Notes: generated from the letters alone by a model not told the origin. A stretch of DNA of 64,000 nucleotides from Isachenkonia alkalipeptolytica (GCF_009910325.1 NZ_SUMG01000006.1:121960-185959); one strand, 5' to 3'; shown: positions 25,361-34,651, counted from the stretch's first letter. Program-made: numbers and translations.

Positions 25361-26499
25361 TTAAGCTTTCGCTTGTTTTCGTAGACCTTCGGTCAAAATA
25401 TTTTTACTGGCATTGATATCCCGGTCATGATGGGCCTCACAAATAGGACAAGTCCATTCCCGGATACTCAGGGGTTTCTTGCCGTCCTTGTGGCCACAGG
25501 CTGAACAAATTTGACTCGACGGAAACCATGGGTCCACTTTGATGACTTCCCGACCATACCAGTCTGCTTTGTACTGTAACCGGTTCACAAAACCGGACCA
25601 GGATACGTCGGAAATGCTTTTTGCCAGTTTATGATTACGGAGCATCCCTTTCGTGTGCAAGTCTTCAATACAGATTATATCGTGGTTTTTGATAATTTCT
25701 GTACTCAGCTTGTTCAGAAAGTCGCTCCGTTGATTCATTACTTTTTCGTGCAACCGGGCAACCCTGCGTTTTTGTTTCCGGTAGTTTTTTGCATCCAAGA
25801 GATTGATTCCTTTCTCTTTAGCCTGCAACCCGCGTCTCGACAACTTACGCTGTTCCCGTTGTAATTTCTTTTCCATTTTAGACGTGAATTTATGGTTATC
25901 GATCTTTTGCCCGTCAGAAAGAATGGCAAAGTCCGTAATGCCAAGGTCCACTCCCATCGCGGAATTTGTCTTCGGTAGCGGCTGAATTTCTTCTTCGCAA
26001 AGGAGAGAAACAAAGTATTTACCGCCGGCATTTTTTCGGATGGTTGCATTTAATATCCGACCCTTAGGGGTTTGACTTTTCCGGAACTTCACAAGGCCTA
26101 ACTTGGGTAATTTAATGGAGTTATGAACGATTCTGATACTGTTGTTCACATTTTTCGTTGTATAGCTTTGAACCGGGTTCTTTTTACTTTTAAACTGCGG
26201 TGGGTTATTTTGTTTTTTGAAAAATCGGGAAAAGGCATCGGAAAGATTTTTACAGAGGACTGAAGAGAAATGCTATCCACTTCTTGTAACCAAAGGGTCC
26301 CTTCATTCTTTTTCATTTGAGGAATCATTGCTGCGCAGGCATGATAGGTTAACCCTTTACCGGTTGCAGCATAGGCTTCATTCCACAAACGTAAAAAATG
26401 ATTGTAGACAAACCGGGAACAGCCGATGGTTTTAGCAATTAAGATCTCCTGCTCCCGATTCGGATAGATTCGAAATTTATAGGCTTTGTGGCGTAGCAC
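25361..26499 (-). pseudogene. tnpB: TnpB RNA-guided nuclease, single frameshift
   Basis: N-terminal part (26499 to about 26252): HKAYKFRIYPNREQE and a block ending SISLQSSVK. After an A run at 26248-26252 the frame shifts; adding one A restores [19 protein letters not shown] and joins the second part. That part holds all RuvC residues: VDLGITDF (Asp), CIEDLH (Glu), zinc finger CSAC...CPIC and DRDINASKN (Asp). So one deleted base separates it from an intact nuclease of about 375 residues. Slippage in the A run could still give some full-length product. Confidence 0.85.
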
Positions 26500-26509
26500 A
26501 ACTTTCCCC

Positions 26510-26911
26510 TCATTTCTTTTTCTGACTTTTTATGTAACTACGGATCTGTTCTTCCGTATGCTCACTGACGGTCGCTACAAAGTAGCTGGGATTCCATAAG
26601 TGGCCACCCCAGAGGCGTTGTTTAAGTTCCGGATGTTTTTTAAACAGTAATCTGGCGGATACCCCTTTAAATGCTTTAACGATACTGGGAATAACATGCT
26701 GCGGTTTACAGTCGATCAGTAAATGAATATGATCTTTATCAGATTCCATTTCGATAATTTGAATCTCGTTATCCACAGCGATTTTCCGTAATAACGCTTT
26801 AACATCTGCATCAATTTATCCGCGTAAAATATCATGACGATATTTTACGCACCAAACTAAATGATACTGAATAGAATAGACGTATCCACGCCCGTAATGC
26901 ATGGTAGCCAT
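26510..26911 (-). pseudogene. tnpA: TnpA Y1 transposase with internal stop
   Basis: From ATG at 26911 the frame reads MATMHYGRGYVYSIQYHLVW, then VKYRHDILRG and TAA at 26816-26818; it continues open to 26510. HUH motif DHIHLLI and the C-terminal tyrosine helix (EEQIRSYIKSQ) are intact. One base change would restore a normal protein of about 133 residues. As it stands no full enzyme is made, so the element cannot move by itself. Confidence 0.85.
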
Positions 26912-27135
26912 GGGAATCACCTCTATTTAATTATAACATATGTAAGTGCTGAATACTATCGCAAAGAGGCTGTTTAATGGTTCGATTAAACAACATATTA
27001 CGGTTGCTATCCATCGCTACAGCGATGCCACAACCGAAGCCGATTCATCTACACGACTAAAGTCACGAGTATTCTCGGCTATTTGATAAACTTATTTTCC
27101 TCATTGAATTTTCCTATAATTTCTAAAAACCTTCA

Positions 27136-27561
27136 TCATAGGCTTCCCGGTGAGTATCGATACAAGCCCGCATTCAGTCCCTCCACATTTTCCGCCAGCA
27201 CATAAACTTCCATGGGATAAGTGGCACCGGCTGAAGGTGCTACCCGATAACCCCTCTCTTCCTCCGTAATGCCTTGGGCCGACCACAATAATGCCGCCAG
27301 CTCTTTTAAGGTCAATGCCTCCTCTGAATAGTCCCGAACCGACCTGCGCTGAGATAGACTATCCATCAACGGAACATTCAACTGATCTGCAAACTCCTCT
27401 TTCGAGGGAAGGACCAAGGGTTCTTCCTCTTCTACTGAATTTCCGGGTTCTTCCCCGGTTTCTTGATTTTCTTCGCAGCCGGTAGTGATAACTCCCACTA
27501 ATAGAATCGCCGCCATCGGGAGAATTGCAAAACGCCGTTTATCAGGATATTCCCAAAACAT
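27136..27561 (-). pseudogene. SagB/ThcOx-type nitroreductase lipoprotein, truncated
   Basis: 141 codons. Signal peptide with lipobox ITTGC, acidic linker, then a nitroreductase N-terminal half: LSQRRSVRDYSEEALTL, LLWSAQGIT and RVAPSAGATYPMEVYV, with GLYRYSPG as the last recognisable block before the stop. The C-terminal half with the second FMN contacts is gone, lost at the edge of the IS element. ATG at 27561 follows GGGAGGTGTTGGCTTT. Confidence 0.78.
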
Positions 27562-27703
27562 AAAGCCAACACCTCCCATTCTCTTCCGTAGAATAAGCAA
27601 ACAGGTGAGTTTCTCCTTTATAGTGATGCATCCTCGCTGTTACTAAGCTTCCATTGGCTTTCACAAAATAAACTTTCCTTGTGAGCTGATGCATATTTTA
27701 AAG

Positions 27704-27751
27704 AAAAGATGACAAAAACTCCGTCCCGCTGTCATCTCGCTGTCATCTTTT
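27704..27751. repeat. Palindromic repeat R2, copy b
   Basis: AAAAGATGACAAAAACTCCG, then TCCCGCTGTCATC and a second CGCTGTCATCTTTT. It supplies the TGA stop of the membrane gene at 27743 and can terminate transcription on either strand. Confidence 0.88.
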
Positions 27752-28573
27752 GGAGACCGACAGCCATCCCCGGTAGAAAGAGACGCCCAGGATAACTGCG
27801 AAAAACAGACTTAGGGTTCCGTCACCCAGGTCCGTAGCGGTGATGAGAGCAACATACATCCCCAGGTAGAATATGTAACTAAGAAAAACGTAGCTGCTTT
27901 CCATGATCTCACCCAGGTCGTCTCGAATTCCTTGGTCTTTTCGAAGCCTTCCCCCGTAAAAGATGCCCAGGCCCAGGCCTAGCAGTAGTAAAACCCCTCG
28001 GAATGAATTCATTTGCAGGGCTGCTTCCGGTACCGGGATAGAATAGCTGATGACTCCCCAAACACTGAGGATCACACCCACCCCAATAAAGGTTTTCAAC
28101 GTCTTATGCTTCGGAAACCTAGTATACCCCATAACCATGGCTGCGGTGAAAATCAGCCCGTAGATCCCATTTTTCTGTCCCATCATTACATAGATCCCCA
28201 AGCCCGTCAGTCCTAAGAGATCCACCAAGGTGATGGTTTTTCCCGTGATTTTCGTGATTCCCCTTAGCAGAAGCACCGTCCAAAAGACCAGTCCCAAATT
28301 GATCTCCATCGTCTCCATAGTCCTTATCGTTCCCACAGTCATTACAAGATACGCCGCTGCTGCAACAAAGGCGGAGGTATCGTGTAGGGGATCAATTTCC
28401 CGGGCCAGGGCCCAGGTCAGAAAAAATCCTGCGGAAAATACCAAAGAGGCTCCCCAGTCCATGGTAAAAATCCCCATGGCGACCAGCAGGGTTAGGGTCA
28501 TTATAAGAATTATAAGATTTGTTTTATAAGTCGGATCTATTTTTCTTCCTAATGTAAAATACGTCATAACCAT
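27743..28573 (-). CDS. Polytopic membrane protein, unknown
   Basis: 276 residues, about nine hydrophobic helices with short loops, a basic Lys/Arg motif RLRKDQGIRDD near residue 208 and the end SVSKR. The stop codon is part of repeat R2b. GAGGC lies before ATG 28573 and better before the second ATG (28567), so the start is uncertain by two codons. I do not recognise the family; DUF-type clostridial membrane proteins of this size often have no assigned role. Confidence 0.7.
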   Translation of the reverse strand: MVMTYFTLGRKIDPTYKTNLIILIMTLTLLVAMGIFTMDWGASLVFSAGFFLTWALAREIDPLHDTSAFVAAAAYLVMTVGTIRTMETMEINLGLVFWTVLLLRGITKITGKTITLVDLLGLTGLGIYVMMGQKNGIYGLIFTAAMVMGYTRFPKHKTLKTFIGVGVILSVWGVISYSIPVPEAALQMNSFRGVLLLLGLGLGIFYGGRLRKDQGIRDDLGEIMESSYVFLSYIFYLGMYVALITATDLGDGTLSLFFAVILGVSFYRGWLSVSKR

Positions 28574-28668
28574 GCCTCATTTCTTAAATTTATATTCCAT
28601 CGGCAGACATTCTTTATCCTCTGCATAAATAAAATAGCAAAACTTTCAGTTGCTTATCCAATATTCTT

Positions 28669-29817
28669 CTAAAAATCCCACCAGGGGGTGATGGTAAGGT
28701 CCAGCTCCTCTAGATCCACGGTCTCCCCGATTTGGGGGGCGATAATGGAAACTCCCTGTTTTTCCGCTTCCTCAATCCCTCTTTCCACAGGTTCCGACCA
28801 GCCGTGAAGAGCCAGGGAAAAGGCTCCCCAGTGCATTAGCATCATCACATCCCCCTTTGCATCCATATTAGCCTGTACCGATTCCTCGGGGAACATGTGG
28901 GCGTCGGGCCAGCGCTCATCGTATTGTCCCCCTTCCATTAAGGTCAGGTCAAAGGGACCGTAGGTCTCTCCGATCTCTATAAAGTGGTCCCCATAACCGG
29001 TGTCTCCGCTGACATACAGATTCGTGTTCTCGCCGGAAATCACAAAACCGGCCCACAGAGTTTGGTTCCGGTCAAATATACTACGATTGGAGGAATGCCG
29101 GGCGGGAACCGCTGCAATGTCCAGTCCTTCCCACTCTACTTGCTCCCACCAGTTCATCGGGGTGATGTCCCCAGACGCCACTCCCCACTCCATAAGATGG
29201 GCGTCCACCCCCAGGGGAACGAAAAAGTGATCCGTCTTCTCCTTTAGGGCAAGGATCGAGGGATAATCCAAATGATCATAATGGTCGTGGGTAATAAATA
29301 CCGCGTCAATTCGGGGAAGTTCCTCAATCAAGTGGAAAATGTCCTCGGTAAACCTGCGACTCCCCACAAAGGACACCGGGGAGGCCATATCGTCAAAAAC
29401 CGGGTCGATCAGGATCTTTTTGTTATCGATACTAAGGAGAAAATTCGAGTGTCCGAACCAGGTTAAACTGTCCGCTTCACTGTTGATCTGCTCCCAGTCC
29501 AGGGGGGCCACAGGAACATTCTCAGAAGGAATACGGTCTTCTCTTTCCGTGACCCAGTCCCAAATCAGCCCCCCTATAGAGGTCAGGCCCATTTCCGACT
29601 CCTTCTCTGTTTCGTTGATGAATTCCCCCTCCACGTAATTGTCCAGTTCTTCGTAGGCCGCCTGCTGTTCCTCCCTGGGACTTCCGCCGAAAACCGGGTG
29701 AAAATACATAAAGAGAAGCCCTGCGATGATTCCAACAATCACAAGGCCAAATAGTGTCCATAGGAATTTTTTAAAATACCATTTTCGTTTTCTTTTCTTT
29801 CTGAATCGTAGCTTCAT
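28669..29817 (-). CDS. Membrane-anchored metallo-beta-lactamase-fold hydrolase (NAPE-PLD/UlaG-like)
   Basis: 382 residues. A very basic start (RFRKKRKRK) and one helix (about 17-40) anchor it, with the enzyme outside. The metal motif THDHYDHLD, VSGDTGYGDH (Asp bridging) and a late MLMHWGAF supply metal ligands. HSNFLLSIDNKKILIDPVF is typical of the NAPE-hydrolysing phospholipase D-like branch. The likely reaction is hydrolysis of a phosphodiester, possibly of a lipid head group; the substrate is inferred only from the family. ATG at 29817 follows AAGGAGGACAGAAC. Confidence 0.87.
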   Translation of the reverse strand: MKLRFRKKRKRKWYFKKFLWTLFGLVIVGIIAGLLFMYFHPVFGGSPREEQQAAYEELDNYVEGEFINETEKESEMGLTSIGGLIWDWVTEREDRIPSENVPVAPLDWEQINSEADSLTWFGHSNFLLSIDNKKILIDPVFDDMASPVSFVGSRRFTEDIFHLIEELPRIDAVFITHDHYDHLDYPSILALKEKTDHFFVPLGVDAHLMEWGVASGDITPMNWWEQVEWEGLDIAAVPARHSSNRSIFDRNQTLWAGFVISGENTNLYVSGDTGYGDHFIEIGETYGPFDLTLMEGGQYDERWPDAHMFPEESVQANMDAKGDVMMLMHWGAFSLALHGWSEPVERGIEEAEKQGVSIIAPQIGETVDLEELDLTITPWWDF

Positions 29818-29944
29818 GTTCTGTCCTCCTTGCAAAGGGTTGATCGGTTCCGTTAACTTCTGCAGAGACGACTTCTTTACTGGCTCTAACTCTTTATGAC
29901 GCTACCCCACAAAGACATTATACCCAGTTGAGCACTTCTTAATC

Positions 29945-30892
29945 TTACAGTTCCACCGGCGTAAAGTCATAACCCGCTTTTTCCAGTTCCTCGATGAGAC
30001 TATCCGCACCCACCATATTCAGCACAGGAAACTGTAAAAAGTAGCTCTCTTTTTCTTCTTCCAATATTAAGGCTTCAATGCGTTTGGCAAACTCTTGATT
30101 ATGACCTTTATACTCCCGGTGATAATAGTCCTGAACGCCGCTGTCTTCATGGTTGAGCTTCGTATCCAGCATAGCTTCCAACGCCTGGGTATCCCCTTGT
30201 TCCCAGGCACGAATCAATTCCGTTTTACCGGGGTTGCCGGCTTCGATTTCTTCTAAGGTATCCTTAAGCATTTGCTTCTGGGATTCTATGGGAATTAGGT
30301 TGCTATGTTCATTATGAAACAGGATCAGTTCCTCGTAATTATAAAGAGCCCTTGTTTCCATATCCTCTTCCGTTGTCCGTTGCTTAAAATAGTCCATCGT
30401 TCCCTGGTCGCTGCTAAGTGAACTGTTCTGATAACCAGTGTACTCAATTAGATTTCTCACTGACCAAGGTTTAAACCGGCTCAAATACTGCCAGGACCCG
30501 CCCTGTTCCACGGCAATATCCCTGACCTGCTGAAAAACATCTTCCGATAAAACCTCTCTCAGCCCGTCTTCATCCGGTGCGTATTTCATAACCGCCTCTT
30601 GAAGTTCCTCTTGTTCTCGACGGCTTAATGGAAAATCAAAGGACTCTCCGTATACCTCCGCCTGATCGAAGGCTTCCAACACTCCTGTTGCTAATGAATG
30701 ATGTTCCTCCGTCAATACCGACATCCCACCGTATAAATAAACTGTTGCACCGTTGATCGTGCCTTCATACAGTAATCCCCGGCTATCTCCCTCATAACTG
30801 CCTTCATCGTTGCCGCTTCCCTCCGTTCCCTCGCTACATCCTGATATTAAAAGCATTGCACCTACCAGTATTGCCAAACAAATTTTTTTCAT
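29945..30892 (-). CDS. Lipoprotein of unknown function
   Basis: 315 residues. Lipobox LISGC (Cys near 19), an acidic Gly/Ser linker, then a mostly helical Glu-rich domain with no motif I know. GTINGATVYLYGGMSVL near residue 47 could be a short beta domain. ATG at 30892 follows GAGGGGGTAAC. The gap to the next gene (30893-31070) holds T-rich runs and a small AGCACT/AGTGCT stem. Confidence 0.72.
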   Translation of the reverse strand: MKKICLAILVGAMLLISGCSEGTEGSGNDEGSYEGDSRGLLYEGTINGATVYLYGGMSVLTEEHHSLATGVLEAFDQAEVYGESFDFPLSRREQEELQEAVMKYAPDEDGLREVLSEDVFQQVRDIAVEQGGSWQYLSRFKPWSVRNLIEYTGYQNSSLSSDQGTMDYFKQRTTEEDMETRALYNYEELILFHNEHSNLIPIESQKQMLKDTLEEIEAGNPGKTELIRAWEQGDTQALEAMLDTKLNHEDSGVQDYYHREYKGHNQEFAKRIEALILEEEKESYFLQFPVLNMVGADSLIEELEKAGYDFTPVEL

Positions 30893-31070
30893 AATTAAGT
30901 TACCCCCTCTAAATATTTATATATAATTAGTTATTCTTCTTTAATTTAAAAATACTTTTTTTTTGGGGGCTTTTTTTAGAAGGCTTTTTTTTGGGGAGGA
31001 TGCAGTTTCATGGTTTTCAGCACTTTTAGTGCTTTTTAAGTACTCTAGAGAGTTTGCTGATTTCTCCCGG

Positions 31071-31466
31071 TTACCGGTTCAGCCAAGTGATCACCACTTG
31101 CAAAGCCGTTGCAAAGCTTACCCATAACAGATAGGGTACATTGATATAGGCCACCCATTGGATATAGGGCCCGATGGCAATCATGGCCCAGATCAGGGTT
31201 ATCAAGACTAAGAAAATGTCCACCGCTGCAAATAAATTGTTTTTCAATCGGAACTGCAACGGCGTGAAAGCAACATTAAACACTAGGTTCAGTGCGAAGG
31301 GCAGCACAATCCCCCAGGGTAAATCCCCCCGGAAAAACTGTATAAAAACACTGCCGAAGGATACTGCGATGATCACATAGAGTAAGGACCACACCGGACC
31401 AAATACCCATGCCGGGGGTGCCCACTTCGGTTTAACCAGTTTTGCGTACCAGTTGCTGTTATCCAT
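31071..31466 (-). CDS. tspO: TspO/MBR family protein
   Basis: 131 residues, five membrane helices. WYAKLVKPKWAPPAWVFGPVW at the N-terminus is the TspO signature, split by its Trp/Pro pairs; NLVFNVAFTPLQF and the closing LQVVITWLNR also fit. It is slightly short because the N-terminal tail is minimal. TspO proteins bind porphyrins and other tetrapyrroles in the membrane and are linked to stress signalling. ATG at 31466 follows AAGGAGTAAAACCT. Confidence 0.95.
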   Translation of the reverse strand: MDNSNWYAKLVKPKWAPPAWVFGPVWSLLYVIIAVSFGSVFIQFFRGDLPWGIVLPFALNLVFNVAFTPLQFRLKNNLFAAVDIFLVLITLIWAMIAIGPYIQWVAYINVPYLLWVSFATALQVVITWLNR

Positions 31467-31679
31467 AGGTTTTACTCCTTATATCATAAATTTTTGCCCT
31501 TTTTTCTTTTTCAAAAAACTGGCGATGATCCAGGCAAGGCAAAATATTCACTGTCATTGATTGGTGTGATAATTTTCTTACTCCATAATTACCCCTAAAA
31601 CAGAAGGATATGCAAACATAATGCCACCCTTTTCAGAGTGGCATCCGGAATTACTAATATTTGGTTCACAACCATAAGT

Positions 31680-31710
31680 GATGACAGTTTCTCCGTCCCG
31701 CTGTCATTCT
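31680..31710. repeat. Palindromic repeat R2, copy c
   Basis: GATGACAGTTTCTCCGTCCC then GCTGTCATTCT. It holds the stop codon of the DUF3784 fragment and marks where its homology ends. A separate stem ATGCCAC/GTGGCAT lies at 31621-31644. Confidence 0.85.
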
Positions 31711-31892
31711 GCTCCTCTTTCGATATAACAATGGAGAAATTTTTCCCTCTCTTTTGAAAGGGCTTCGGTGTCGTATTCCGCTTTTTTCTTTTTAGAAGAA
31801 GTATTGTATCCTGCAATCAAAAGGGTCATTTTCTTTTCCTTAATTAAATATCCCAGTATAATAAGAAGCAAACCGCTTCCCATGTGTATCAA
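31704..31892 (-). pseudogene. DUF3784-type membrane protein, truncated
   Basis: 62 codons. GLLLIILGYLIKEKKM and LLIAGYNTSSKKKKAEYD match the first helix and loop of DUF3784 proteins (normally about 100 residues, three helices). After EALSKE the text no longer fits the family, and the frame ends in the TGA of R2c. The 5' side abuts an orphan IS605 right end. No good ribosome site is seen. Probably non-functional. Confidence 0.55.
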
Positions 31893-32160
31893 AATCCTCT
31901 ACATAACTGTAGGTAATGCGTATCCTTGTGCTGTTACCACACAAGGAATCCGACTTCATCTCGACAATGATCACTAGGCTTTTTACGTATATATCACCGA
32001 AGCGTTCCCTTAACTTCTACTTAAATATATACGATAGAGCAACGGTCTGATGCGTCAACCGAGGGTATCATAACCTAACAATCGTAGGGACTATTTCTAA
32101 TCACTAAGTCTGGTGAACCAAGACTTTTAGAAGCCTACGACTTCAGTCGTGGGAGGTTCT
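31893..32160 (+). mobile_element. Orphan IS605-type right end / omega-RNA-like remnant
   Basis: The stretch has no coding frame. It ends GAAGCCTACGACTTCAGTCG then TGGGAGGTTCT, with stem CCTACGAC/GTCGTGGG and loop TTCA (32134-32153). The end matches the hairpin and GAGAGGTTC of the element at 25.2 kb, in opposite orientation, but no tnpB lies to its left. It is probably the 3' remnant of a deleted element or a stand-alone guide-RNA relic. Confidence 0.5.
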
Positions 32161-32204
32161 CCTAAATATAGCAAAGCTTGCACTAATAAAGAACATTGGA
32201 TAGA

Positions 32205-32681
32205 TTATTGTATTCTTTGACTGTTTTCCTTTAGTTTAAATGGTACTGTCCTTATAGCTACGACGATCATGATCCCCATAAACACTCCGATGTCCAGTCC
32301 TCTTGGAAACTGCAAGATAAGTGACGGAATCGAATAAAATAGAAAAGCGATAGCGGCGACAATAAAGACCCTAAGATGTTTGTAGGCAAAGGCTCTACGC
32401 TCCTCCCCGGTGGCATCCCGGGCCTCTTTATAGGTTATGTAGTTGATGTAGTACACCCGCTCGGTTTTATAAATCATCCCCAATATGCTGATAAAATATA
32501 AGTTCGTAAAATAAAGCCAAAAGATTGTGGTCATCTTTGAACTAAGCTGAAAACCAATTCTTGTGAGCAGAGTGTTAAAGAGACCCGCAAAGATAAATAA
32601 AGAAACCAACCAAAGGATTAATAATTTATAAGATTTTTCCAATTGATGCTTATCATCATTTTTATGCTTATTCATGTTCAT
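32205..32681 (-). CDS. Small membrane protein, unknown
   Basis: 158 residues with four hydrophobic segments (about 18-38, 48-68, 106-124, 131-147) and a conserved-looking loop YYINYITYKEARDATGEE between the second and third. ATG at 32681 follows AGAAGGGAGTTCG. The N-terminus is Lys/Asn/His-rich. No named family comes to mind; similar proteins are scattered in alkaliphilic Clostridia by my recollection, but this is not checked. Confidence 0.68.
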   Translation of the reverse strand: MNMNKHKNDDKHQLEKSYKLLILWLVSLFIFAGLFNTLLTRIGFQLSSKMTTIFWLYFTNLYFISILGMIYKTERVYYINYITYKEARDATGEERRAFAYKHLRVFIVAAIAFLFYSIPSLILQFPRGLDIGVFMGIMIVVAIRTVPFKLKENSQRIQ

Positions 32682-33045
32682 CTGATTCGAACTCCCTTCT
32701 AACTTAGTTCACAATCCATTCAAATTAGTACTTTCCCATTTTATTTCTCCTCTTACAATCCCTCGGTTCCCTGAAACATCACTTTTTTAGCTTTTCCCTT
32801 ATCATCCTTTTCTTGTTAACTTTAATTTTACTGTACTTCTCCTTGGAGTTAATCCTTCCCAGGACTATTTTCACCTCCGCCTTAAGACGGAGAGCAAAAA
32901 AAAGACGGATCATCCATCCCGTGAATGATGTCCACTGAATATCGGTTTTCCGTTGCAGCTGTCGATCAATAGGGTAAATATGATCCTTGAGATGATAATT
33001 TTTTCGGGCTCCATGGACTTCACTCCTGTTTTAAAGTTGGTAGGA
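32682..33045. other. Intergenic region
   Basis: A minus-strand reading of 34 codons from ATG at about 33016, with AGGAG upstream (MEPEKIIISRIIFTLLIDSC), ends near 32912. It is too short to trust and may be a relic. A T-rich minus-strand run at 32895-32905 could be a weak terminator. Confidence 0.3.
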
Positions 33046-33342
33046 CTATCCTTCGGTTTGCTTCCTCTTTACCCTAAAATAACACAATAGAGCACGAACA
33101 GCATTACTTCCGTTTGCAATGATCCCTGTAATTAAGGCTAGCCAAATAATCCAGGTAAAAATCGACCGGCAGCGGAAGAAGATTCCGAGATTTTTGTGAG
33201 TGCATGGACTCCGATCAACAGAATCGGGAGGATATACACCAGTTGGGAGAGCATCATCCTGAGGCGAGGTTTTAATCTCATCAGCAGGCGTTTCATTCAT
33301 TAAAATATACCAGTTGCCCAGGGTAAAGATTTTTTTCATCAT
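33046..33342 (-). CDS. Possible membrane protein coupled to PadR, perhaps frameshifted
   Basis: 98 codons, starting inside the stop of the PadR gene (4-base overlap), with one clear helix near the end (FTWIIWLALITGIIA) and a basic tail. The middle, with PPDSVDRSPCTHKN, reads poorly, while another frame over the same bases gives the hydrophobic YILPILLIGVHALTKI. A frameshift between the two helices would explain both. PadR regulators of this group are usually followed by a membrane partner gene. Confidence 0.45.
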   Translation of the reverse strand: MMKKIFTLGNWYILMNETPADEIKTSPQDDALPTGVYPPDSVDRSPCTHKNLGIFFRCRSIFTWIIWLALITGIIANGSNAVRALLCYFRVKRKQTEG

Positions 33343-33632
33343 CTGGATTCCCCCTCGTAGGTCAGTGCATTTTCGTGTAATTCCTTCAGTCTTGTAATCT
33401 CATGGAGTATCAAGGTTTTACCGATGTCATTGATCGCATAGATCGTTTTCTGTTTTTCATCGGCATATACGGTGATGATACCGCTCTTTTGCATTTTCGT
33501 CAGGGTTCCGTATACCGTACCGGAGCCTAGACGGATTCTTCCCTTGGTGATCTTCTCCACATGTTTAACAATCCCATAGCCATGACGGGGTTCCGTCAAG
33601 GACAAAAGGGTATAAAATGCAGTTTCCCTCAA
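33339..33632 (-). CDS. PadR-family transcriptional regulator
   Basis: 97 residues. FYTLLSLTEPRHGYGIVKHV and LGSGTVYGTLTKMQKSGII are the winged-helix motifs of PadR, followed by a short C-terminal helix. The start is TTG at 33632, since a stop codon lies in frame just upstream. PadR proteins of this type repress a neighbouring membrane or transporter gene and are released by small molecules. The coupled gene at 33046 is its obvious target. Confidence 0.88.
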   Translation of the reverse strand: MRETAFYTLLSLTEPRHGYGIVKHVEKITKGRIRLGSGTVYGTLTKMQKSGIITVYADEKQKTIYAINDIGKTLILHEITRLKELHENALTYEGESR

Positions 33633-33736
33633 AGGTTTATTTCTCTTTATTAAAAAAGCCCCCTCAGATCATTGCATCCAGGGGGTCCTAAAACTTCAAT
33701 ATACTTCTCTTATTTTTAATTTTGTGGATCAATAGA

Positions 33737-34048
33737 CTACTCCTCCACTTTAATGTTTTGAACAAACTCCGCATTCATCAGCTCAATCCCTTTTTTGGTT
33801 TCCAACTCAATCCAATTTTCCTTAACATCCACAATCTTTCCCGAAGTAGTACTTCCATAGGATCCTGTGGTGACCTTACACACCTTTCCGATATACTTCT
33901 TAATCATTTCATGGCTCATTCTAGTCCTCCTCCTTCTCTTTATATTGTGTTTTGCTGCCAGGGCCTGCATTTGATTTTGCTGGGGAATAATTACAAAAAG
34001 CAGAATGAAAACCGGCATGTAAATGGCAATCCATGCTCCCGGGTTCAT
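33737..34048 (-). CDS. Small membrane-anchored protein with SH3-like tail
   Basis: 103 residues. One N-terminal helix (about 5-22), a strongly basic patch (KRRRRTR), then a small beta domain: YIGKVCKVTTGSYGS, SGKIVDVKENWIELET, which looks like an Sm/SH3-type barrel as in DUF6897-like proteins. It may bind RNA or protein at the membrane surface. AAGGAGGAATTTT precedes ATG. It is the last gene of the small-membrane-protein run. Confidence 0.7.
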   Translation of the reverse strand: MNPGAWIAIYMPVFILLFVIIPQQNQMQALAAKHNIKRRRRTRMSHEMIKKYIGKVCKVTTGSYGSTTSGKIVDVKENWIELETKKGIELMNAEFVQNIKVEE

Positions 34049-34063
34049 AAAATTCCTCCTTTA

Positions 34064-34573
34064 TTAGGAAACTTCCCTTTTCTTTACAGTGCTAATATAA
34101 ACCAATCCTCCTACCATTATAGACAGGATAAAGGGAACACCGAAGGGACTGGTCCGGGTACTGCTTTCCGTTATAATGACTTCTTTAAGAATATCAATAT
34201 TCATACCATATGCAAATATTTGACTGATTAAGTAGGCGATCATGTAGACAAACAAGGGTTGATTATTTACGGGTTTCCACTTGGAGTTTCGGTACTTAAC
34301 GTCTTTAAATCCGATAAAAATCTTACCGTATAAGATCGTGACAATCCCTAAATGAAAGGACATATAGCTTAGGATTCGCCCAATCTGGTGAATGTTTGAC
34401 TCCGGAAAATAATGATTTAAAATGACGGGTAATATCATCATCACCCCGCCGAAAATCAGTAGTCCCTTTGCCAGTAACCGCAGTCCTCTTGGTATGTTTG
34501 AAATAATCATGAAAACGATGCTTCCTACTAGGAGCATAAAACCTGTGGCTATAATTATTCCTTCGATGTTCAT
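34064..34573 (-). CDS. Small polytopic membrane protein, unknown
   Basis: 169 residues, about five helices (near 5-24, 32-52, 68-86, 105-126, 143-162). ATG at 34573 follows TGGAGGATGTCAC. It is 15 bases upstream of the SH3-tail gene, so they are likely co-transcribed. No family recognised. Confidence 0.68.
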   Translation of the reverse strand: MNIEGIIIATGFMLLVGSIVFMIISNIPRGLRLLAKGLLIFGGVMMILPVILNHYFPESNIHQIGRILSYMSFHLGIVTILYGKIFIGFKDVKYRNSKWKPVNNQPLFVYMIAYLISQIFAYGMNIDILKEVIITESSTRTSPFGVPFILSIMVGGLVYISTVKKREVS

Positions 34574-34651
34574 GTGACATCCTCCATTCTTTCGTTAACG
34601 CAATCAGTGGGAATGACCTCAACACTGAAGCCCTTCTCCTCCTTGTAATTC

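Larger units (their letters stand above)
25233..27075 (-). mobile_element. IS200/IS605-family element, inactive
   Basis: Minus-strand order: left-end hairpins (27012-27027 CATCGCT/AGCGATG, and ACTCGTGACTTTAGTCGTG near 27055), broken tnpA, broken tnpB, then a right-end region of about 125 bases ending in a small hairpin with GACTTCAGTC and GAGAGGTTC. No inverted terminal repeats, as expected. The right-end region would encode the guide scaffold (omega RNA) used by TnpB. The left boundary is approximate. Confidence 0.8.

Noticed and set aside
32912..33016. 34-codon frame with AGGAG upstream
   Set aside because: Too short and without recognisable composition; left as part of an intergenic region.
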